From Cupriavidus neocaledonicus (GTDB taxonomy: Bacteria; Pseudomonadota; Gammaproteobacteria; Burkholderiales; Burkholderiaceae), in the NCBI RefSeq assembly GCF_000372525.1, contig NZ_AQUR01000104.1, positions 62,001 through 126,000 on the forward strand: a stretch of 64,000 nucleotides of DNA, written 5' to 3'. This document shows positions 44,193 to 53,205 of the stretch, piece by piece. The stretch's first letter is position 1; each line of letters begins with the position of its first letter. The notes beneath the pieces are model-generated. The model worked only from the letters and a program-made list of their open reading frames with translations. It did no database searches and had not been told where the DNA came from. The translations under genes and the position numbers were made by a program.

Positions 44193-45052
44193 ACACCGCA
44201 TCGCTCGATCCCGGACTCGTGCTGCTGGCCTTCGCGCCGGCCTTCGTGCTGACCATCGGCGCCGAAGCGTGGTACTGGGCGCGCCGCGACCCTGCCGTCT
44301 ACAGCCTGCGCGACACGCTCTGCAACGCCGCGCTGGCGCTGATGCACCAGGCCTCGGACGCGTTCTTCCTCTGGCTGATGGTCCGCACCGTCTATATGTG
44401 GTGCTACCAGCACGGCCTGCAGGCGATGCCGCAGACGCTGTGGTCGTTCTTGCTGCTGCTGTTGCTGCAGGACTTCCTCTACTACTGGTTCCATCGCGCC
44501 AGCCATCGCGTGCGCTGGCTGTGGGCTTCGCACGTAACGCATCATTCGTCGGAGGGCATGAATTTCTCGACCGCGTTCCGGCAGAGCCTGACCTACCCGC
44601 TGTCCGGCATGTGGCTGTTCTGGATTCCGCTGGCGTATATCGGCTTCACGCCGGACTGGGTGATCCTGGCCGTGGGCCTGAACCTGGGCTTCCAGTTCTT
44701 TGTCCATACGCGGCTGGGGCAACGCTGGCCGCTGGTCGAGCGGCTGCTGAACACGCCTTCGGTCCATCGCGTCCACCACGCGAAGAACCCGCAGTACATC
44801 GACCGCAACTATGCCGGCGTGCTGACGCTCTGGGACCGCCTGTTCGGCACCTTCGTCCCCGAGCGCGAGGCACCGGTCTACGGCATTACGCGCCAGGTGC
44901 GCAGCCATGACCCGCTGACGCTGACCTTCCACGAGTGGCGCGACATGTTCGCCGATGCCTGGCGCGACCGCGACCTGCGCTACCTGTGGAAGCCGCCGGA
45001 ATGGCGCAGCCCGCGAGCCACAGTGCCGGCGACACTGCCGGGCACGCAATAA
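44189..45052 (+). CDS. Fatty acid hydroxylase/sterol desaturase superfamily membrane protein
   Basis: 287 residues from ATG 44189; ATG 44165 would add eight. Several membrane segments (LVLLAFAPAFVLTIGAEAWY, LLLLLLQDFLYYWFHRASHR) and the three-histidine-box pattern of diiron oxygenases: HRASH, HVTHH, and HRVHH with the nearby IDRNYAGVLTLWDRLFGTFV motif. It is an O2-dependent lipid hydroxylase or desaturase, or a related enzyme of unknown substrate. It is divergent from the chemoreceptor. Confidence 0.9.
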   Translation: MNTASLDPGLVLLAFAPAFVLTIGAEAWYWARRDPAVYSLRDTLCNAALALMHQASDAFFLWLMVRTVYMWCYQHGLQAMPQTLWSFLLLLLLQDFLYYWFHRASHRVRWLWASHVTHHSSEGMNFSTAFRQSLTYPLSGMWLFWIPLAYIGFTPDWVILAVGLNLGFQFFVHTRLGQRWPLVERLLNTPSVHRVHHAKNPQYIDRNYAGVLTLWDRLFGTFVPEREAPVYGITRQVRSHDPLTLTFHEWRDMFADAWRDRDLRYLWKPPEWRSPRATVPATLPGTQ

Positions 45053-45083
45053 AAAAACCGCGCCTGGCAGGCGCGGTTTCTTT
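45051..45083. terminator. Bidirectional terminator between the desaturase-family gene and typA
   Basis: AAACCGCGCCT (45055-45065), loop GGC, AGGCGCGGTTT (45069-45079), with A-run upstream and TTTCTTT downstream. It serves the two convergent genes. Confidence 0.9.
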
Positions 45084-45109
45084 GTGGGCAGCGTAGCGCC
45101 TGGGGGCGC

Positions 45110-46930
45110 TTATGCGCCTTCGCGGGCGGCGCGCTTGCGCTCGTGCTCCTTCAGGTGGCGCTTGCGCAGGCGGATGCTCTTGGGCGTGAGTTCGACCAGC
45201 TCGTCGTCGGCGATGAATTCCACCGCGTATTCCAGCGACATCTGGATCGGCGGCACCAGGCGCACCGCTTCGTCGGTACCCGAGGCACGCACGTTGGTCA
45301 GCTGCTTGCCCTTGATCGGGTTCACGACCAGGTCGTTGTCGCGGCTGTGGATGCCGATGATCATGCCTTCATACAGCGCATCGCCCGGCTTGACGAACAT
45401 GCGGCCGCGGTCCTGCAGCTTCCACAGCGCGTAGGCCACGGCGTCGCCGTCGTCCTGCGAGATCAGCACGCCGTTGTGGCGCTCGCCCAGGCCGCCTTCA
45501 CGCACCGGCGCGTAGTCGTCGAAGATATGGCTGATCAGGCCGGTGCCGCGGGTCAGCGTCAGGAACTCGCCCTGGAAGCCGATCAGGCCGCGCGCAGGAA
45601 TGCGGTACTCAAGGCGGGTGCGGCCCTTGCCGTCCGACGCCATGTCGAGCAGTTCGCCCTTGCGGCGGCCCAGCTCTTCCATGATGCCGCCCTGGTGGCT
45701 GTCTTCGACATCCACGGTCAGCAGCTCGTACGGCTCGCACTTGACGCCGTCGATGTCCTTGAACACCACGCGCGGACGCGACACGGCCAGCTCGTAGCCT
45801 TCGCGGCGCATGTTTTCCAGCAGGATGGTCAGGTGCAGTTCGCCGCGGCCCGAGACTTCGAAGATGGTGTCGTCGCCGGTATCGGCCACGCGCAGCGCCA
45901 CGTTGGACTTCAGTTCACGGTCCAGGCGCTCGCGCAGCTGGCGGCTGGTGACGAACTTGCCTTCGCGGCCGGCCAGCGGCGAGGTGTTGACGCAGAAGTT
46001 CATGGTCAGCGTCGGCTCGTCCACCTTCAGCATCGGCAGCGCGTCCTGGGCCTCGGGCGCGCACACGGTGCAGCCGATGCCCAGTTCCTCGATGCCGTTG
46101 ATCAGCACGATGTCGCCGGCTTCGGCTTCCGGCACGATTTCGCGCTCCAGGCCCTGGAACTTCAGCACCTGGTTGATGCGGCCCTTGATCGGGTTGCCTT
46201 CCGGGCCGAACTTGACCACCACGTCCTGCAGCGGACGGGCACGGCCACGCGAGATGCGGCCCACGCCGATCTTGCCGACGTAGCTGGAGTAGTCCAGCGA
46301 GATGATCTGCAGCTGCAGCGGGCCGTCGCGGTCGTCGTCACGCACCGGCACCTTGTCGAGCACGGTCTCGAACAGCGGCTTCATGTCGCCGTCGCGCACG
46401 TCTTCGGTCAGGCCGGCGTAGCCGTTCAGGCCCGAGGCGTAGATCACGGGGAAGTCGAGCTGCTCGTCGGTCGCTCCCAGCTTGTCGAACAGGTCGAAGG
46501 TCTGGTTGATGACCCAGTCCGGACGCGCGCCCGGGCGGTCGATCTTGTTGATCACGACGATCGGCTTCAGGCCCAGCGCCAGCGCCTTGCGCGTGACGAA
46601 GCGGGTCTGCGGCATCGGGCCTTCGACCGCGTCGACCAGCAGCAGCACGCCGTCGACCATCGACAGCACGCGCTCCACTTCACCGCCGAAGTCGGCGTGG
46701 CCCGGCGTGTCGACGATATTGATATGGGTGCCGTTGTACTCGACGGCACAGTTCTTCGCGAGAATCGTGATCCCGCGTTCCTTTTCCAGGTCGTTCGAGT
46801 CCATCACCCGCTCGGCGACTTGCTGGTTGTCGCGGAAGGTGCCTGCCTGGCGCAGGAGCTGGTCGACCAGGGTGGTCTTGCCATGATCGACGTGGGCGAT
46901 GATGGCGATATTTCGGATGGCGCGGGTCAT
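45110..46930 (-). CDS. typA: Ribosome-associated GTPase TypA/BipA
   Basis: 606 residues. G1 IIAHVDHGKTTLVDQLL, switch I RGITILAKN, G3 IVDTPGHADFGGEVERVL and G4 VVINKIDRPGARPDWV lie in the first 140 residues, followed by EF-G-like domains and the C-terminal TypA-specific region (RLVPPIQMSLEYAVEFIADD). It binds 70S ribosomes near the A-site and aids 50S assembly, especially in cold or stress. The C-terminal tail is Arg/Lys-rich. Confidence 0.98.
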   Translation of the reverse strand: MTRAIRNIAIIAHVDHGKTTLVDQLLRQAGTFRDNQQVAERVMDSNDLEKERGITILAKNCAVEYNGTHINIVDTPGHADFGGEVERVLSMVDGVLLLVDAVEGPMPQTRFVTRKALALGLKPIVVINKIDRPGARPDWVINQTFDLFDKLGATDEQLDFPVIYASGLNGYAGLTEDVRDGDMKPLFETVLDKVPVRDDDRDGPLQLQIISLDYSSYVGKIGVGRISRGRARPLQDVVVKFGPEGNPIKGRINQVLKFQGLEREIVPEAEAGDIVLINGIEELGIGCTVCAPEAQDALPMLKVDEPTLTMNFCVNTSPLAGREGKFVTSRQLRERLDRELKSNVALRVADTGDDTIFEVSGRGELHLTILLENMRREGYELAVSRPRVVFKDIDGVKCEPYELLTVDVEDSHQGGIMEELGRRKGELLDMASDGKGRTRLEYRIPARGLIGFQGEFLTLTRGTGLISHIFDDYAPVREGGLGERHNGVLISQDDGDAVAYALWKLQDRGRMFVKPGDALYEGMIIGIHSRDNDLVVNPIKGKQLTNVRASGTDEAVRLVPPIQMSLEYAVEFIADDELVELTPKSIRLRKRHLKEHERKRAAREGA

Positions 46931-47050
46931 TGCTGCGTCTCGCTAGAACGGGGCCCTCGCAAAGGAGGGCCGGAGAATCTGAGGTAACCCAACATTCTAG
47001 CATGTTGCGGCGCAAGAAGCGTTGACCCGAACCGCTGCTCGCATAGGGAA

Positions 47051-47127
47051 AATATTTGCTGATTTCGCAATAACCAATTTCCGTTCTTGCGGATCGTTAA
47101 ACGTGAACATATATTTGCCTCAGCAAA
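47051..47127 (+). promoter_or_regulatory. Candidate MarR operators in the typA-marR gap
   Basis: Two related inverted repeats: ATATTTGC...GCAATA (47053-47071, arms TTTGC and GCAA) and ATATTTGCCTCAGCAAAGAT (47111-47130, perfect TTTGC-CTCA-GCAAA). The second ends about 17 bases before the marR ATG. Two similar palindromes in the promoter gap fit dimeric MarR binding sites. Confidence 0.5.
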
Positions 47128-47143
47128 GATTGCAAAGGCAAAG

Positions 47144-47626
47144 ATGTCACAAGCCCCCTCTTCCGCTCCGCCCGCCGCCCCCGAGGGCGCATTCGATCCC
47201 GCCCGGTACCAGATGTGCGACAGCGTCGGCTACCTGATGCAGCGGGCCAAGAACATGCTGGCGCATGGCGTCGAGCAGGAGGTCAGCAGCCTGGACATCA
47301 CCCAGGCCCAGGCCAGCTGTCTGATGATGCTGGCCACCGGCCGTGCCTCGACCGTCACCGACCTCGGCCGCGAACTGAACACCGACATGGGCTCGGTCAC
47401 GCGCCTGCTCAGCCGCATGGAAAAACGCGGCCTGATCGAGCGCCGCCGCCGCGACGCCGACCGCCGCGTGGTCGACCTGTCGTTGACGCCACAGGGCCAG
47501 GAACTGGTCGAGCAGCTGCCGGCGATCTTCTGCAAGGTCCTGGCGCACCACTTTCGCGGTTTTTCCGAGGACGAAATCCAGTTGCTGCGAAGCATGCTGC
47601 GGCGGGTCATCGACAACAGCGGGTAG
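47144..47626 (+). CDS. MarR family transcriptional regulator of the efflux operon
   Basis: 160 residues from ATG 47144. The winged helix is QASCLMMLATGRASTVTDLG, RELNTDMGSVTRLLSRMEKR and GLIERRRRDADRRVVDLSLT (wing), a typical MarR order after the dimer helix YLMQRAKNMLAHGVEQEV. It probably represses the outer membrane factor/EmrA/EmrB genes that follow and is relieved by aromatic or phenolic ligands. Its own upstream gap contains candidate operators. Confidence 0.92.
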   Translation: MSQAPSSAPPAAPEGAFDPARYQMCDSVGYLMQRAKNMLAHGVEQEVSSLDITQAQASCLMMLATGRASTVTDLGRELNTDMGSVTRLLSRMEKRGLIERRRRDADRRVVDLSLTPQGQELVEQLPAIFCKVLAHHFRGFSEDEIQLLRSMLRRVIDNSG

Positions 47627-47736
47627 CCGGCCTTATGCCGGACCTCCGGCACGCCAGATCGTCCGCGTTGGCCAGTCCGGCCGGACACCGCTAGCAGCCC
47701 GTAGAAACCGTATGGCTCCGGCCACGGAGCAACACC

Positions 47737-49293
47737 ATGAAACCAGCTCTTTCCTTCCGATTTACCCAGCCCGCCAGTTCCCGCAAGCTGGCGCGCCGTG
47801 CCGGCACGCTGGCGCTGACCGCGATCGCGGCCGCGGCGCTGGCCGGCTGCGCCGCGCTTGGCGATTCGCACAGCACCCAGACCATGACCGATCCGGCCGC
47901 GCTGGCGACTTCGCAAACCCTGCCCGGCGAGCACGGCCAGTGGCCGTCGCAGGACTGGGTTGCCCAGTTCAAGGATCCGCAGCTCAGCGCGCTGGTCGAT
48001 GAAGCGGTCAAGGACAGCCCGAGCCTGCAGGCTGCATTCGCCCGGGTGGAAGCCTCGCGCGCCATGGCCGAAGCCACCCGCAGCGCGCTCTATCCGCATG
48101 TGGAGTTCGAAGGCAGCCTGATCCGGCAGCGCTTGTCCGAAACCGACCTGTTCGAAGGCACGCCGCTGGCGGGCTCGTGGCAAAACCAGTCGCGCCTGCA
48201 AGTGGGCCTGTCCTATGACTTCGACTTCTGGGGCAAGAACCGCGACGCGCTCGAGGCCGCGCTCTCCGACGACCGCGCCGCCGAAGCCGAAAGCCAGGCC
48301 TCGCGCCTGATCCTGGCCACCTCGATCGCGCGCAACTACGCGCGCCTGGCGGCGCTCTACGCCCAGCGAGACGTGGCCGAGCGCGCCATTGCCCAGCGCC
48401 GCGACCTGACCGAGCTGTCGCGCCAGCGCCTGGCGGCCGGCCTGGACACCCAGGTGGAAACCACGCAGGCGCGCGGCACCGTGGCCGCCTCGCGGACCGA
48501 CCTGCAGCGCGTGGACGAGGAAATCGCGCTGGCCCGCAACCAGCTCGCGGCGCTGCTTGGCAAGGGCCCCGACCGCGGCCTGCAGATCCAGCGCCCGGTG
48601 CTGCTGGCACAGGCCACGCCGACGCTGCCCGACAACCTGACCATCGGCCTGCTGGGCCGCCGCCCTGACCTGGTCGCGGCGCGCTGGCGCGTCGAGGCCG
48701 CGTCGAAGGACATCAACGTCGCGAAGAAAGAATTCCTGCCCGACGTCAGCCTGAGCGCGTTCGCCGGCCTGGCCGCGCTGGATCCGTCCAGGCTGCTGAT
48801 GGGCATCAGCCGCACCTTCGGCATCGGCCCGACCATCCGGCTGCCGATCTTCGAAGGCGGCAAGCTGCGCGCCGACCTGAAGGGCAAATACGCCGGCTAC
48901 GACATTGCCGTGGCCAACTACAACCAGGCGCTGGTCGATGCGCTGCGCGAGACCGCCGACACCATGACCAGCATCCGCAGCGTCGACAAGCAGATCCAGA
49001 CCCAGCGCGAAGCACTGGACCTGGCCGAGCACGCCTATGCGCTGGCCACCACGCGCTACAAGGCCGGGCTCGGCACGCAGCTGACCGTCCTCAACGCGGA
49101 AAGCAATGTGCTGCAGCAGCGTCGCCTGGCGACCGACCTGCAGGCGCGGCGGCTCGACCTGCAGATGGGCCTGATGAAGGCGCTCGGCGGCGGCTACCAG
49201 GAGCCCGCCGCAGGCCACGAGAACGTGGCGCATGGCCAGGCCCGGCGGCCGGACCAAACCCAGGACCACACCCAGGCGGGCGCCCGCGGCTGA
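47737..49293 (+). CDS. Outer membrane factor lipoprotein (OprM/NodT type) of a tripartite efflux pump
   Basis: 518 residues. Signal with lipobox LAGC in IAAAALAGCAALGDSHS. The two OMF halves are seen as QDWVAQFKDPQLSALVDEAV and RRPDLVAARWRVEAASKDIN, with VGLSYDFDFWGKNRD typical of NodT-family proteins. It is the TolC-like exit channel of the EmrAB system downstream. The last 30 residues are Gln/Arg-rich. Confidence 0.95.
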   Translation: MKPALSFRFTQPASSRKLARRAGTLALTAIAAAALAGCAALGDSHSTQTMTDPAALATSQTLPGEHGQWPSQDWVAQFKDPQLSALVDEAVKDSPSLQAAFARVEASRAMAEATRSALYPHVEFEGSLIRQRLSETDLFEGTPLAGSWQNQSRLQVGLSYDFDFWGKNRDALEAALSDDRAAEAESQASRLILATSIARNYARLAALYAQRDVAERAIAQRRDLTELSRQRLAAGLDTQVETTQARGTVAASRTDLQRVDEEIALARNQLAALLGKGPDRGLQIQRPVLLAQATPTLPDNLTIGLLGRRPDLVAARWRVEAASKDINVAKKEFLPDVSLSAFAGLAALDPSRLLMGISRTFGIGPTIRLPIFEGGKLRADLKGKYAGYDIAVANYNQALVDALRETADTMTSIRSVDKQIQTQREALDLAEHAYALATTRYKAGLGTQLTVLNAESNVLQQRRLATDLQARRLDLQMGLMKALGGGYQEPAAGHENVAHGQARRPDQTQDHTQAGARG

Positions 49294-49337
49294 GCCGCGC
49301 ACCCGGTGATCGCAGACAAGATTATCCAGAAGACATC

Positions 49338-50588
49338 ATGAGCAACAACCAGCAAGCGGCCGGCACCACTCCCTCCCACCAAGCCACGGCCACCCCTCCC
49401 AACGGCAAGCGCAAGCGCATGCTGCTGTCGCTGACCGCGGCGATCGTCGTCGCCGGCATCGGCTATGGCGTGTACTGGGGGCTGTATGCCCGCCATTTCG
49501 AAAGCACCGACGACGCCTACGTCGCCGGCAACGTGGTCCAGGTCACGCCGCTGGTGGCCGGCACGGTAGTGTCGATCTCGGCCGACGACACTCAGCTGGT
49601 CACCGCCGGCCAGCCGCTGATCCAGCTCGACCGCGCCGACACGCAGGTGGCGCTGGAACAGGCCGAGGCCCAGCTGGCCCAGGCCGTGCGCGAAGTGCGC
49701 ACGCTCTACGTCAACAACGGCTCGCTCGCCGCCAACGTGGCGCTGCGCGAGGCCGACGTGGCCAAGGCCCGCGACGACCTGCGCCGGCGCCAGGCCATTG
49801 CCGGCTCGGGCGCGGTGTCGAATGAAGAGATCTCCCACGCGCAAGCCGCCCTCAAGGGCGCCGAGTCGGCGCTGCTGGCCTCGCGCGAGCAGCTGGCATC
49901 GAACAAGGTGCTGACCGACCAGACCACGGTCGAGCACCACCCCAACGTGCAGCGCGCCGCCGCCAACCTGCGCTCGGCCTACCTGTCGTTCGCGCGCTCG
50001 GCGCTGCCGGCGCCGGTGACCGGCTACGTCGCCAAGCGCTCGGTGCAGGTCGGCCAGCGCGTCGCCGCCGGCGCGCCGCTGATGGCGGTGGTGCCGCTGG
50101 ACCAGGTCTGGGTCGACGCCAATTTCAAGGAAGTGCAGATCACGCATATGCGCATCGGCCAGCCGGTGACGCTGGAAGCCGATGTCTATGGCTCAAAGGT
50201 CGAATACCGCGGCAAGGTCGCGGGCTTCTCGGCCGGCACCGGCTCGGCGTTTTCGCTGCTGCCGGCGCAGAACGCCACCGGCAACTGGATCAAGGTGGTG
50301 CAGCGCCTGCCGGTGCGCATCGCGCTGGACCCGCAGCAGCTCAAGGACCATCCGCTGCGCGTGGGCCTGTCGATGACGGTCAAGGTCGACGTGCGCCGCG
50401 AGGAAGGCGCCGCCATGGCCGCCGCCGCGCCGGCCAGGCCGATGCAGACCGATGTCTATGACAAGGTGGCGCAGGATGCCGACCAGCTGATCGCGCGCAT
50501 CATCACCGCCAACAACGGCGGCCGCGGCACCGGCCTGTCCCCGGCCAGCGCCGCCCACGCCAAGTCCGACCGGCCCGCCAATACCTGA
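49338..50588 (+). CDS. emrA: EmrA-type membrane fusion protein (HlyD family)
   Basis: 416 residues. A single N-terminal membrane segment (LLSLTAAIVVAGIGYGVYWG, about 28-50) is followed by STDDAYVAGNVVQVTPLVAG (biotinyl-lipoyl half), a coiled-coil hairpin (about 95-200) and APVTGYVAKRSVQVGQRVAA (second half). It links the inner-membrane EmrB to the outer membrane channel. It begins 44 bases after the outer membrane factor gene. Confidence 0.95.
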   Translation: MSNNQQAAGTTPSHQATATPPNGKRKRMLLSLTAAIVVAGIGYGVYWGLYARHFESTDDAYVAGNVVQVTPLVAGTVVSISADDTQLVTAGQPLIQLDRADTQVALEQAEAQLAQAVREVRTLYVNNGSLAANVALREADVAKARDDLRRRQAIAGSGAVSNEEISHAQAALKGAESALLASREQLASNKVLTDQTTVEHHPNVQRAAANLRSAYLSFARSALPAPVTGYVAKRSVQVGQRVAAGAPLMAVVPLDQVWVDANFKEVQITHMRIGQPVTLEADVYGSKVEYRGKVAGFSAGTGSAFSLLPAQNATGNWIKVVQRLPVRIALDPQQLKDHPLRVGLSMTVKVDVRREEGAAMAAAAPARPMQTDVYDKVAQDADQLIARIITANNGGRGTGLSPASAAHAKSDRPANT

Positions 50589-50590
50589 TC

Positions 50591-52213
50591 ATGGCCACCT
50601 CCCCTTCCGCCGCTCCGGCAGCGCCCGGGGCGCAGCCCGACGCCGGCCCCGCGCCGGCGCGGACCCTGCCGCAGCAGCCGCAGCCACTGACCGGCGGCAA
50701 GCTGGTGCTCGGCACCATCGCGCTGTCGCTGGCCACGTTCATGAACGTGCTGGACTCGTCGATCGCCAACGTGTCGATCCCGGCGATCTCGGGCGACCTG
50801 GGCGTGGCGCCCAACCAGGGCACCTGGGTCATCACCTCGTTCGCGGTGGCCAATGCGATTTCGGTGCCGCTGACCGGCTGGCTGACCACGCGCTTTGGCG
50901 CGGTGCGGCTGTTCATCACCTCGATCCTGCTGTTCGTGCTGGCGTCGTGGCTGTGCGGCGTCGCCCCCAACCTGGAGACGCTGCTGGCCGCGCGCGTGCT
51001 GCAGGGAGCGGTGGCCGGGCCGATGATCCCGCTGTCGCAGTCGCTGCTGCTGTCGAGCTATCCGCCCGCGAAGAGCACCATGGCGCTGGCGCTATGGGGC
51101 ATGACCACGCTGGTCGCGCCGATCATGGGCCCGCTGCTGGGCGGCTGGATTTCCGACAACATGACCTGGCCGTGGATCTTCTACATCAACGTGCCGGTGG
51201 GCATCGTCACCGCCTACGCCACCTGGGCCATCTACAAGGACCGCGAGACCCCCACCAGGGTGTTGCCGATCGACCGCATCGGCCTGGCGCTGCTGGTGAT
51301 CTGGGTCGGCTCGATGCAGCTGATGCTGGACAAGGGCAAGGAGCTGGACTGGTTCCACTCGACCGAGATCGTGGTGCTGACCCTGGTGGCGATCGTCGGC
51401 TTCCTGTTCTTCCTCGCCTGGGAGACCTATGAAAAGCATCCCATTGTCGACATCAGCCTGTTCAGGGGCCGTAACTTCAGTTCCGGCGTGGTCGCGATCT
51501 CGGTGGCCTACGGGCTGTTCTTCGGCAACCTGGTGATCCTGCCGCTGTGGCTGCAGACCATCGTCGGCTATACCGCGACCGACGCGGGCATCGTGATGGC
51601 GCCGGTCGGCATCTTCGCGATCCTGCTGTCGCCGGTGATCGGGCGCAACCTGCCGAAGATGGATGCGCGCTGGGTGGCCACCGCGGCCTTCATCACCTTC
51701 GGCATCGTCAGCCTGATGCGCTCGGGCTTCACCACGCAGGTCGATACCTGGACCCTGATGGTACCGACGCTGATCCAGGGCGCGGCCATGGCGATGTTCT
51801 TCATCCCGCTGACCTCGATCATCCTGTCGGGCCAGCCCCCGGAGAAGATTCCCGCCGCCTCGGGCCTGTCGAACTTCGTGCGGATTACCTTCGGCGGCAT
51901 CGGCGCGTCGGTCTCGACCACCGTCTGGGAGAACCGCTCGGCGCTGCACCACGCGCAACTGGTCGAGCAGGTCAACCCGTACAACCCGGTCTACCACGAC
52001 CAGCTCAACCACCTGATGCAGATGGGGATGAGCCAGGCACAGGCAGTCGGCGTGATCGAGCGCAATCTCACCCAGCAGGCAGCCATGCTCGGCGCCAACG
52101 ACATCTTCTGGATCTCGGGCGTGCTGTTCTTCGTGCTGATCGGCTTCGTCTGGCTGACGCGGCCGGCCCGGGGCGGCGGTGGCGGCTCGGCGGACGCGAT
52201 GGCGGCGCACTGA
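50591..52213 (+). CDS. emrB: EmrB/QacA-type drug:proton antiporter (DHA2 family)
   Basis: 540 residues with about 14 membrane segments. MFS DHA2 motifs are TFMNVLDSSIANVSIPAISG, GTWVITSFAVANAISVPLTG WLTTRFGAVRL (motif A) and GPMIPLSQSLLLSSYP with MGPLLGGWISDN (motif C-like). It expels drugs or phenolic compounds against the proton gradient through EmrA and the outer membrane factor. It begins two bases after emrA, and a strong terminator follows. Confidence 0.95.
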   Translation: MATSPSAAPAAPGAQPDAGPAPARTLPQQPQPLTGGKLVLGTIALSLATFMNVLDSSIANVSIPAISGDLGVAPNQGTWVITSFAVANAISVPLTGWLTTRFGAVRLFITSILLFVLASWLCGVAPNLETLLAARVLQGAVAGPMIPLSQSLLLSSYPPAKSTMALALWGMTTLVAPIMGPLLGGWISDNMTWPWIFYINVPVGIVTAYATWAIYKDRETPTRVLPIDRIGLALLVIWVGSMQLMLDKGKELDWFHSTEIVVLTLVAIVGFLFFLAWETYEKHPIVDISLFRGRNFSSGVVAISVAYGLFFGNLVILPLWLQTIVGYTATDAGIVMAPVGIFAILLSPVIGRNLPKMDARWVATAAFITFGIVSLMRSGFTTQVDTWTLMVPTLIQGAAMAMFFIPLTSIILSGQPPEKIPAASGLSNFVRITFGGIGASVSTTVWENRSALHHAQLVEQVNPYNPVYHDQLNHLMQMGMSQAQAVGVIERNLTQQAAMLGANDIFWISGVLFFVLIGFVWLTRPARGGGGGSADAMAAH

Positions 52214-52237
52214 GCGCCCGGTTCAGCGATACATAGG

Positions 52238-52267
52238 AATGGCCCCGGTTCGGGGCCATTTTTTTTT
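52238..52267 (+). terminator. Rho-independent terminator of the efflux operon
   Basis: AATGGCCCCG (52238-52247), loop GTT, CGGGGCCATT (52251-52260), followed by seven more T. Strong plus-strand terminator 25 bases after emrB. Confidence 0.92.
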
Positions 52268-52339
52268 GCCCGCATCCGGCTAGTGAAATTTCCCCTTGTG
52301 TTCCGCCATCCATCGCCCTATGATTTGCCGACCGAATTA

Positions 52340-52367
52340 CGGAACCGTAGTTCCGAAAAACGGAACC
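52340..52367 (+). promoter_or_regulatory. Candidate IclR operator: CGGAAC palindrome plus third half-site
   Basis: CGGAAC (52340-52345), CGTA, GTTCCG (52350-52355) form a perfect inverted repeat, and a third CGGAACC lies at 52361-52367. It sits about 30-57 bases before the GTG start of the IclR gene, consistent with autoregulation. Confidence 0.62.
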
Positions 52368-52396
52368 AAGGCAACCAAACTGGGCGGAGAGGCGGA

Positions 52397-53185
52397 GTGA
52401 GCATTCTTGAAGGCGTGGAGGGCGTGCTGGACCTGTTCGGGCATGGCCGCCACGAGATCACGTTCAACGATGTGCTGGATGAGCTGGGGCTGGCCAAGAG
52501 CTCGGCATCGCGCCTGCTCGCGCAGATGGTGCGCTACCGGCTGCTGGAGCTGCAGCCGTCGACGCGCCGCTATCGCCCGGGCGCACTGGTGATCCGCGCG
52601 GCGCAGGCCGCCACGCAGGCGCACCCCTTTGATGACCAGTGCCGCGAGATACTCGCCGCGTTGTCGGATTCGACCGGCTTCACGGCCTACCTGTCGATGC
52701 TCGACGGCACCGACACCGTGGTGCTGCAGCGCCTGAACGGCAGCAACCCGGTACAGGTGCTGTCGCCGCCGGGCGCGCGCCGGCCGGCCTTTACCACCGC
52801 CATGGGCCGCGTACTGCTGTCGCGCCTGCCCGAGGCCGAATTCAGCGCGCGCTACGGCGTCACCGGCGCCCGCAAGCTGCCCGACGCACCGGCCGGATGT
52901 CCTGCCACCGTGGCCGAGTTGCGCGAGCGCGTGGCCACGGCCCGCGCCGAGCGCAGTGCCATCGCCGTCAACGAAGGCATGCCGGGCATCGGGGCCGTTG
53001 CCACCACGCTGGCGGACCCGCTCTCGGGCGACGTGCGTGGTCTGTGCCTGTCCTTCACCGCGATGCAGGTCAGCCAGGCCCAGGCACGCGCGCTGCGCGA
53101 GACGCTGGTGCAGGCGGTGGCGCCGCTCGGGCAGCGAATTGGCGATCCGCTCTGGCTCCATCCCGTCGACATCGCCGCCCAATAG
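52397..53185 (+). CDS. IclR family transcriptional regulator
   Basis: 262 residues from GTG 52397, which has a purine-rich AGAGGCGGA before it. The winged helix is SILEGVEGVLDLFGHGRHEI, TFNDVLDELGLAKSSASRLL and AQMVRYRLLELQPSTRRYRP, followed by the IclR effector domain (STGFTAYLSMLDGTDTVVLQ, RLNGSNPVQVLSPPGARRPA, NEGMPGIGAVATTLADPLSG). Upstream in-frame sequence to 52283 covers the operator and is rejected. It precedes pepE by 20 bases and is the likely regulator of the pepE-DUF1177-aroM-bug run. Confidence 0.92.
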   Translation: MSILEGVEGVLDLFGHGRHEITFNDVLDELGLAKSSASRLLAQMVRYRLLELQPSTRRYRPGALVIRAAQAATQAHPFDDQCREILAALSDSTGFTAYLSMLDGTDTVVLQRLNGSNPVQVLSPPGARRPAFTTAMGRVLLSRLPEAEFSARYGVTGARKLPDAPAGCPATVAELRERVATARAERSAIAVNEGMPGIGAVATTLADPLSGDVRGLCLSFTAMQVSQAQARALRETLVQAVAPLGQRIGDPLWLHPVDIAAQ

Positions 53186-53205
53186 TCATCCCGCAGCCAA
53201 GACCC

